Position numbers and translations under genes: made by a program. The notes below the pieces were generated by a model, which was given only the letters and a program-made list of their open reading frames with translations, made no database searches and was not told the origin of the DNA. DNA of 5,803 nucleotides from an uncultured Coprococcus sp. Lineage in GTDB: Bacteria > Bacillota > Clostridia > Lachnospirales > Lachnospiraceae. The stretch's first letter is position 1. Each line of letters begins with the position of its first letter. Shown piece by piece: positions 1-5,000 of this stretch. Location: the NCBI GenBank assembly GCA_934247115.1, contig CAKQIY010000072.1:1-5803 (forward strand), given 5' to 3'.

Positions 1-60
1 GATATGAGCCATAATACCAATGTTTCTTGTTCTGTCCAATGGATATTCTCTTCCAGCCAA
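1..60 (-). CDS. fusA: elongation factor G, N-terminal fragment (gene runs off the left edge)
   Basis: Only the first 20 codons are in the window. They read L(M)-A-G-R-E-Y-P-L-D-R-T-R-N-I-G-I-M-A-H-I, which is the conserved beginning of EF-G just before the GTPase P-loop (family continuation DAGKTT lies outside the window). EF-G is the cytosolic GTPase that drives tRNA-mRNA translocation on the ribosome. The start is a TTG: it lies 7 nt after a GGAGGA ribosome binding site, there is no in-frame ATG until codon 17, and the TTG gives the N-terminus expected for the family. The gene follows rpsG by 92 nt, the normal rpsL-rpsG-fusA order of the str operon. The identification rests on a short but very conserved segment. 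Confidence 0.93.
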   Translation of the reverse strand, partial: MAGREYPLDRTRNIGIMAHI

Positions 61-67
61 CGGATTG

Positions 68-73
68 TCCTCC
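68..73 (-). promoter_or_regulatory. ribosome binding site of fusA, fixes a TTG start
   Basis: Minus strand reads AAAAGGAGGACAATCCG directly before TTG. GGAGGA is 7 nt from the TTG, an ideal spacing, and no other start codon is suitably placed. This supports TTG as the true start of fusA. Confidence 0.85.
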
Positions 74-122
74 TTTTGCTATTTTTCGTAACACATCTAT
101 TGTGTCCCATACGCACATAAGC

Positions 123-138
123 ATGCATACAAATGCAT
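123..138 (-). repeat. small inverted repeat in the rpsG-fusA spacer
   Basis: ATGCAT-N4-ATGCAT, a 6-bp stem with a 4-nt loop, begins 14 nt after the rpsG stop codon. No T-run follows, so it does not look like an intrinsic terminator. It could be a weak mRNA-stability or processing hairpin, or chance. I see no convincing promoter in the rest of this 92-nt spacer, so fusA is probably co-transcribed with rpsG. Confidence 0.35.
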
Positions 139-152
139 TCTCATACAGATAA

Positions 153-623
153 TTAGAATCTGTAGTGAGCGAATGCCTTGTTTGCCTCTGCCATCTTGTG
201 CATGTCTTCTTTTCTCTTTACAGATGCACCTGTGTTGTTAGCTGCATCCATGATCTCCTTCGCAAGTCTCTCTTCCATAGTCTTCTCACTTCTTGCACGT
301 GAGAAAGCTGTTAACCAACGAAGTCCGAGAGCCTGTCTTCTGTCAGGTCTTACATCGATAGGTACCTGATATGTTGCACCACCGATACGTCTAGCCTTAA
401 CCTCGAGGAGTGGCATGATGTTGTTCATAGCCTCTTCGAATACCTCTAATGCAGGCTTACCAGTCTCTTCTGCGATACGATCAAATGCACCGTAGACGAT
501 CTTCTGTGCTACACCCTTCTTACCATCTAACATAATGTTGTTGATAAGCTTTGTAACGACCTTATTGTTGTAAATTGGATCCGCTAATACGTCTCTCTTT
601 GCGATATGTCCTTTACGTGGCAC
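153..623 (-). CDS. rpsG: 30S ribosomal protein S7
   Basis: A complete 156-residue S7, the usual length in Bacillota. It opens with MPRKGHIAKRDVL and ends in the typical HYRF. The segment at about residues 75-96 (VKARRIGGATYQVPIDVRPD region) is the highly conserved beta-hairpin of S7 that reaches the E site, followed by the helical segment RWLTAFSRARSEKTM. S7 is the primary assembly protein of the 30S head and binds the 3' major domain of 16S rRNA. The start is GTG, not ATG: it sits 7 nt after AAGGAGGG and gives the conserved N-terminus, and no in-frame ATG lies nearby. It follows rpsL by 166 nt, a longer gap than usual for a tight ribosomal operon, and that gap holds folded RNA described separately. 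In enterobacteria S7 is the translational repressor of the str operon; whether it is here is not shown. Confidence 0.99.
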   Translation of the reverse strand: MPRKGHIAKRDVLADPIYNNKVVTKLINNIMLDGKKGVAQKIVYGAFDRIAEETGKPALEVFEEAMNNIMPLLEVKARRIGGATYQVPIDVRPDRRQALGLRWLTAFSRARSEKTMEERLAKEIMDAANNTGASVKRKEDMHKMAEANKAFAHYRF

Positions 624-630
624 GGTTCTT

Positions 631-638
631 CCCTCCTT
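631..638 (-). promoter_or_regulatory. ribosome binding site of rpsG, fixes a GTG start
   Basis: Minus strand AAGGAGGG followed by AAGAACC and GTG. The 7-nt spacing and near-perfect anti-SD match decide the GTG start. Confidence 0.85.
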
Positions 639-663
639 AATTATTTATTAAATCTTCGGTACT

Positions 664-691
664 CACATTCTCTCTATAAATATGGAATGTG
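664..691 (-). repeat. inverted repeat in the rpsL-rpsG spacer
   Basis: CACATTC at one side and GAATGTG at the other form a perfect 7-bp stem around a 14-nt A+T-rich loop. It lies about 40 nt before the rpsG start codon and about 25 nt before its ribosome binding site, so it would be in the rpsG leader RNA. No T-run follows. Function unknown. Confidence 0.4.
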
Positions 692-699
692 TTCGTGCT

Positions 700-728
700 G
701 TTATATGTCTTAATTGTTTCTATCTGAA
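700..728 (-). promoter_or_regulatory. possible weak sigma-A promoter before rpsG
   Basis: TTCAGA (4 of 6 matches to the -35 consensus) and TATAAC (5 of 6 to the -10 consensus) are separated by 17 nt. The region is A+T-rich, so such matches occur by chance. A transcript starting here would have a leader of about 70 nt including the 664-691 hairpin. Confidence 0.22.
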
Positions 729-741
729 TTATTATCTATAT

Positions 742-789
742 AAAAACATGACCTTACCAGCACAAATTAGAATTGTGTTCTAGCATGTT
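742..789 (-). promoter_or_regulatory. bulged stem-loop right after rpsL, terminator- or attenuator-like
   Basis: Starting at the base after the rpsL stop, the RNA can fold as AACATG:CATGTT (789-784 with 750-745), then CTAG:CTGG (783-780 with 760-757, one G-U), then CACAA:TTGTG (777-773 with 765-761), with a 7-nt loop. There is a 2-nt bulge on the 5' side and a 6-nt bulge (TAAGGT) on the 3' side. The 3' arm runs into TTTTT at 746-742. The low G+C and the bulges make it a weak terminator at best. It could reduce transcription into rpsG/fusA, stabilise the 3' end of rpsL RNA, or be a protein-binding site such as for S7. The fold is my reading by eye and no energy was computed. Confidence 0.45.
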
Positions 790-1209
790 TTATTTTGCAT
801 CCTTAGGACGCTTTGCACCATACTTTGAACGAGCCTGACGTCTCTTTGCTACACCTGCTGTATCAAGAGTACCTCTGATAATATGGTATCTTGTACCAGG
901 TAAGTCCTTTACTCTTCCACCACGGATAAGTACAACGCTATGCTCCTGAAGGTTATGACCCTCACCTGGGATATAACTTGTTACTTCGATTCCGTTTGAA
1001 AGACGTACTCTGGCGATCTTTCTAAGAGCTGAGTTAGGCTTCTTAGGAGTAGCTGTCTTAACTGCTGTACAAACTCCTCTCTTCTGTGGTGAGCTTGTCT
1101 CTACTGGCTTCTTCTTGAGTGAGTTGAAACTTCTCTGAAGAGCTGGTGCAGTTGACTTCTTCTCTACTGTCTGTCTTCCTTTTCTAACTAACTGGTTAAA
1201 TGTTGGCAT
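790..1209 (-). CDS. rpsL: 30S ribosomal protein S12
   Basis: A complete 139-residue S12. Conserved decoding-centre segments are present: PQKRGVC (41-47), TPKKPNSALRK (54-64), GEGHNLQEHSV (82-92) and GGRVKDLPG (97-105). S12 lies at the A-site face of the 30S subunit and controls decoding accuracy. The lysines whose change commonly gives streptomycin resistance, K57 in TPKKPNS and K101 in RVKDLPG, are wild type, so no S12-based resistance is predicted. Compared with the 124-residue proteobacterial protein there is an extra segment at about residues 26-40 between PALQ and PQKRGVC, as in Bacillus. The ATG follows AGGAGGTGA by 5 nt. A consensus promoter lies just upstream, so this is probably the first gene of its own transcription unit. 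The organism's usual upstream neighbour rpoC is separated from it by a tetR-type gene. Confidence 0.99.
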   Translation of the reverse strand: MPTFNQLVRKGRQTVEKKSTAPALQRSFNSLKKKPVETSSPQKRGVCTAVKTATPKKPNSALRKIARVRLSNGIEVTSYIPGEGHNLQEHSVVLIRGGRVKDLPGTRYHIIRGTLDTAGVAKRRQARSKYGAKRPKDAK

Positions 1210-1213
1210 GTTT

Positions 1214-1222
1214 TCACCTCCT
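1214..1222 (-). promoter_or_regulatory. ribosome binding site of rpsL
   Basis: AGGAGGTGA, a full-length complement of the 16S rRNA 3' end, 5 nt before ATG. Its strength fits a highly expressed ribosomal protein gene. Confidence 0.9.
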
Positions 1223-1234
1223 GTATATAAATTT

Positions 1235-1273
1235 AAAAATGATAAAGCATGTTTTTACGCATGCTTTATCATT
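1235..1273 (-). terminator. intrinsic terminator after tetR, overlapping the rpsL promoter
   Basis: A perfect 14-bp inverted repeat, arms 1260-1273 and 1238-1251 (AATGATAAAGCATG against CATGCTTTATCATT), has an 8-nt loop. On the minus strand the 3' arm continues into T residues at 1239-1235, followed by AAAT. On the plus strand there is no T-run, so it is oriented to stop RNA arriving from rpoC and tetR. The stem is A+T-rich with a G+C core (GCATG/CATGC), so efficiency may be moderate. Its 5' arm shares bases with the -10 box of the rpsL promoter. The perfect DNA symmetry also allows a protein operator as an alternative or additional role. Confidence 0.72.
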
Positions 1274-1299
1274 ATATAGTCGTGTATTTTCTCTGTCAA
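1271..1299 (-). promoter_or_regulatory. consensus sigma-A promoter for rpsL-rpsG-fusA
   Basis: TTGACA at 1299-1294 and TATAAT at 1276-1271, both perfect consensus hexamers, have a 17-bp spacer. The -35 box begins 4 nt after the tetR stop codon. Transcription should start near 1266-1263, giving a leader of about 55 nt to the rpsL ATG. This is the only perfect promoter in the window and fits the high expression of str genes. The predicted start falls inside the 5' arm of the terminator hairpin. Confidence 0.88.
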
Positions 1300-1303
1300 G
1301 CAT

Positions 1304-1846
1304 TTATTTTACAAATGTTCCAATAATATATTCCTGGTAGTTTTGTATTGCCAGTGTGGTTTTTTCTTCATTGAACTCTTCATAACCAGAATTGACAAGA
1401 AATGCTTTACCAAGTATATATCCTATCATCTCTCCATCCACCAGATCGGCCTTCTCACTGTCAAAACCATATTTATCCACAAGTGCTTTGACAGCGGACA
1501 TTTCTTTTACCAGTGTCATATCTGCCCCGGACTCTGCTACGTAATGTCTGAAAAGCATTTTTTCTTCCATTGCGAATCTGCAGAATTCCGTTCCACACCG
1601 GCTATAATCTGCATCCCTGTTTCTTCTAAGTCCGGTCTTAAGTGCATGCACAGCCTCCTGCATCCGTTCTTTTGTTATCTCGACAACCGCGCCCATATCA
1701 CCAAAGTTTTCATATATAGGTTGTGTTGAGCATGCAGCCTCCTGCGCCAGTTTTCTTGCACTGAGTGCACCAAGTCCTTCTTTTCTTACCAGTCTGTATG
1801 CCGCATCAAGTATTCCTTCTTTGTCTATTTTCTTTGCAGCAGCCAT
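1304..1846 (-). CDS. TetR/AcrR-family transcriptional regulator
   Basis: A 180-residue protein with an N-terminal TetR-type DNA-binding domain at about residues 8-55: GILDAAYRLVRKEGLGALSA, then the helix-turn-helix ARKLAQEAACSTQPIYENFGD, with YENF at the place of the family's Y-x-F recognition-helix end. The C-terminal part (about 60-180) is helical and not recognisable at sequence level, as is usual for TetR ligand/dimer domains; it holds cysteines 84 and 89. TetR proteins are dimeric repressors released by a small ligand, often controlling efflux or metabolism. The ATG at 1846 has GAAGGAA about 8 nt upstream. No divergent or downstream efflux gene is present, so the target is not evident. 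It sits between rpoC and rpsL on the same strand, with no clear promoter of its own seen in the 184-nt spacer, suggesting expression by readthrough from rpoC. An operator could lie in the palindrome just downstream of the gene (1238-1273). Confidence 0.93.
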   Translation of the reverse strand: MAAAKKIDKEGILDAAYRLVRKEGLGALSARKLAQEAACSTQPIYENFGDMGAVVEITKERMQEAVHALKTGLRRNRDADYSRCGTEFCRFAMEEKMLFRHYVAESGADMTLVKEMSAVKALVDKYGFDSEKADLVDGEMIGYILGKAFLVNSGYEEFNEEKTTLAIQNYQEYIIGTFVK

Positions 1847-1995
1847 ATTTTCATTCCTTCTCTTTCCAAATATAGTGTATTAATGAAAAGAATCCGGCAT
1901 ATCATACTGGCCTGTGCAACCCATCTGAGTTGCACCAGACCAGACTCTGACATATACCGGATTCCCCTTATATCCTTTATGTCCAGCCACACCAT
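1825..1995 (-). CDS. possible 56-residue small protein or leader peptide overlapping the tetR start
   Basis: An open frame starts with ATG at 1995 and stops with TAG at 1825, 22 nt inside tetR in another frame. AAGGA lies 8 nt before the ATG, a good ribosome binding site. The product starts MVWLDIKDIRGIRYMSESG and ends KIWLLQRK; it is basic, has three tryptophans, and I recognise no family in it. It begins 35 nt after the rpoC stop codon. The frame covers the whole long stem-loop at 1886-1968, so ribosomes translating it would open that structure and could deliver translation to tetR. Against it: use of AGG and ATA codons, no recognised homologue, and the RNA structure alone could explain the sequence constraints. 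Confidence 0.27.
   Translation of the reverse strand: MVWLDIKDIRGIRYMSESGLVQLRWVAQASMICRILFINTLYLEREGMKIWLLQRK
1886..1968 (-). promoter_or_regulatory. long stem-loop in the rpoC-tetR spacer
   Basis: As minus-strand RNA the outer stem pairs 1968-1952 with 1902-1886: 17 consecutive pairs built around AATCCGG and CCGGATT, including four G-U pairs. After an internal loop (8 nt against 4 nt) comes CTGG:CCAG (1943-1940 with 1910-1907). The tip is a perfect 7-bp stem GTGCAAC:GTTGCAC (1935-1929 with 1920-1914) with an 8-nt loop. The four G-U pairs become A-C mismatches in the plus-strand RNA, so the structure is oriented like the genes. The 3' arm ends in TTCTTTT, a weak T-rich tract, so it may partly terminate or attenuate rpoC transcripts before tetR. 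A processing site, or one copy of a dispersed palindromic repeat, are the alternatives. Confidence 0.6.
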
Positions 1996-2030
1996 GGCAG
2001 CTGTCCTTTTTATTGTTTTTTGTCAGACAA

Positions 2031-5000
2031 TTACTCCTCGTCTGAATTCTCGTTGTCCTCTACAACTGCTACAAGATCATCCCCTGCATCCAGTTCTTCA
2101 AACACCTTTTTTTCAGTATTGACGTTGTCTATATCATCATAATCGAAGTCATCATCATCATCAAAGAAATTGAGTTCTTCCATCTCTGTGTCAAGCTTAA
2201 CAGAACGATATCTCTTCATACCTGTACCTGCTGGTATAAGCTTACCGATAAGTACGTTCTCCTTAAGTCCAACGAGTGGATCCATCTTGCTCTTGATCGC
2301 CGCATCAGTAAGAACCTTGGTTGTCTCCTGGAATGATGCAGCAGACATGAATGAATCTGTTGCAAGAGATGCCTTGGTTATACCAAGCATGATCTGCGTT
2401 CCAGTTGCAGGCTCCTTGCCCTCAGCGATAAGTCTCTCATTGGTATCCTCAAATTCAAGGACATTTGCCTGAGTACCTGGAAGATAATCTGAATCTCCCG
2501 GCTCATCTATGATAATCTTCTTGAGCATCTGTCTAACTATAATTTCAATGTGCTTATCATTGATATCAACACCCTGAAGTCTGTAAACCTTCTGAACCTC
2601 ACGGAGCATGTAATCCTGAACCGCACGGACACCCTTGATCTTCAGGATATCGTGTGGATTTACTGAACCCTCTGTGAGCTCATCACCAGCCTCAAGGACC
2701 TGATCGTCAAGAACTCTGATACGTGAACCATATGGTATAAGATATGCCTTTGACTCACCTGTCTCGTCGTTTGTGATTATAACTTCTCTCTTCTTCTTAT
2801 TATCACGCAGCTGAACCTTGCCGCCAAACTCTGCGATGATCGCAAGACCCTTTGGCTTTCTTGCCTCGAACAGCTCCTCAACTCTTGGAAGACCCTGTGT
2901 GATATCTCCACCGGCAACACCACCTGTATGGAAAGTTCTCATTGTAAGCTGTGTACCAGGCTCACCGATTGACTGGGCTGCTATGATTCCTACAGACTCA
3001 CCAACCTGTACAGGAAGTCCTGTCGCCATGTTGGCACCATAACACTTGGCACATACACCGAGGTGTGACTTACATGTAAGAACTGTTCTTATCTTAATCT
3101 TAGCATCGCTTCTTACTGAAGTATTGCCATCCTCATCTGTAACAGTGAATGGAATCCCGTTGGAATCGACACCCTTCTTTACGATAAGCTCTGCTCTCTT
3201 AGGTGTAACCATGTGGTTTACCTTCACAAGCATGTTGCCCTCAGCATCGTATACTGACTCTGCCAGGTAACGTCCTGTGATTCTCTCCTGGAATTCCTCG
3301 ATCATCTCCTTGCCCTCTCTGAAGGCTTCAATGACCATACCAGGAATTGGCTTGCCTATGCTGCAATCAGGTTCTCTGATAATAAGATCCTGAGATACAT
3401 CTACAAGTCGTCTTGTCAGGTATCCTGAATCGGCTGTACGAAGAGCTGTATCTGACAGACCCTTACGAGCACCATGAGCTGAAATGAAGTACTCCAGAAC
3501 GTCAAGTCCCTCTCGGAAGTTTGACTTGATTGGGAGCTCGATGGTCTTACCTGTTGTATCTGCCATAAGTCCTCGCATACCTGCAAGCTGTTTGATCTGC
3601 TGATTAGAACCACGGGCTCCGGAATCAGCCATCATGAATATATTGTTGTATTTATCAAGACCTGCAAACAGAAGATCCTGCAGATGCTTATCTGCCTTCT
3701 CCCAGATCTTAACTACTGCCTGATATCTCTCCTCGTCTGACACAAGACCACGTCTGAACTTCTTGGTGATCTGGTCAACAAGCTTCTGTGCATCCTCAAG
3801 GATATCCTTCTTCTCATCTGGCACCTTCATATCTGATATAGATACTGAGATTGCGCCTCTTGTGGAGTACTTGTATCCTATTGCCTTGACATCATCAAGA
3901 ACCTCGGCGGTCTTGGTTGCACCATGTGTATTGATACACTTGTCAAGGATTGGCTTGAGCTGCTTCTTACCTACATGGAAATCAATCTCAAGCTTAAGTG
4001 CATTCTCTGGCTTGCTTCTGTCCACGAATCCAAGATCCTGAGGAATGATTTCATTGAAAAGAAGCTTTCCAAGTGTTGTATCTATGACACCTGTAACAGT
4101 CTCGCCCTGATACTCCACTGATCTTCTAACATGAATCTTGGTATGGAGTGTTATTCCGCCATTCTCATATGCAAGTATGGCCTCATTCTTGGACTTGAAG
4201 TATCTTCCCTCGCCAATCTCGCCCTCCTTCTCCATTGTCAGATAGTAGATACCAAGTACCATATCCTGTGAAGGAACGGCAACAGGTGCACCATCTGATG
4301 GCTTCAGAAGGTTGTTAGGTGAAAGCAGAAGGAATCTGCACTCTGCCTGAGCCTCTACTGTAAGTGGAAGATGGACAGCCATCTGGTCTCCGTCGAAATC
4401 GGCGTTGAACGCTGTACATACAAGAGGATGAAGCTTTATAGCCTTACCACCTACAAGTACTGGCTCAAATGCCTGAATTCCAAGTCTGTGAAGTGTAGGG
4501 GCACGGTTAAGCATAACCGGATGCTCCTTAATAACATCTTCAAGGATGTCCCAAACCTGTGGCTCAAGCTTCTCTACCATCTTCTTGGCCTGTTTGATAT
4601 TGTTGGCCTTGCCACTTGCTGTAAGCTCCTTCATAACGAACGGCTTGAACAGTTCTATTGCCATCTCCTTAGGGAGACCACACTGATATATCTTAAGTTC
4701 AGGTCCTACTACGATAACTGAACGTCCTGAGTAGTCAACACGCTTACCGAGCAGGTTCTGACGGAAACGTCCCTGCTTACCCTTTAACATCTCTGAAAGG
4801 GACTTGAGCGCTCTGTTACCAGGTCCTGTTACCGCACGGCCACGTCTACCATTATCTATGAGAGCATCAACTGCCTCCTGCAGCATTCTCTTCTCATTTC
4901 TCACAATTATCTCCGGAGCTCCAAGGTCAAGAAGTCTACGGAGACGATTGTTTCTGTTGATTATTCTTCTATAGAGATCATTGAGATCTGATGTTGCAAA

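Noticed and set aside
1086..1134. Extra segment in S12 compared with Escherichia coli
   Set aside because: The insertion before PQKRGVC is the normal form in Bacillus and other Bacillota, so it is not novel.
782..1255. Direct repeat AGCATGTTTT at 782-791 and 1246-1255, flanking rpsL
   Set aside because: A 10-base repeat is expected several times by chance in a window of this size, and each copy is accounted for by its own hairpin. It does not look like a target-site duplication.
1343..1729. 128-codon plus-strand open frame opposite tetR
   Set aside because: Cysteine-, histidine- and phenylalanine-rich composition is typical of the complement of a real gene; no ribosome binding site or family motif is visible.
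1864..1960. Own promoter for tetR
   Set aside because: TATATT and TATGAT -10-like motifs exist in the spacer, but neither has a reasonable -35 box at 16-18 bp.
2019..2029. TTGTC/GACAA inverted repeat just after the rpoC stop as an rpoC terminator
   Set aside because: The stem is only 5 bp and on the minus strand is followed by A residues, not T residues.
1883..2122. 79-codon plus-strand open frame across the rpoC-tetR spacer
   Set aside because: It has no ribosome binding site before its ATG, runs antisense into rpoC, and is explained by the palindromic spacer plus the complement of rpoC.
3416..3613. Minus-strand open frame within rpoC in another frame
   Set aside because: It lies wholly inside the rpoC coding sequence, whose conserved bridge-helix region explains it; the predicted protein has no recognisable motif.
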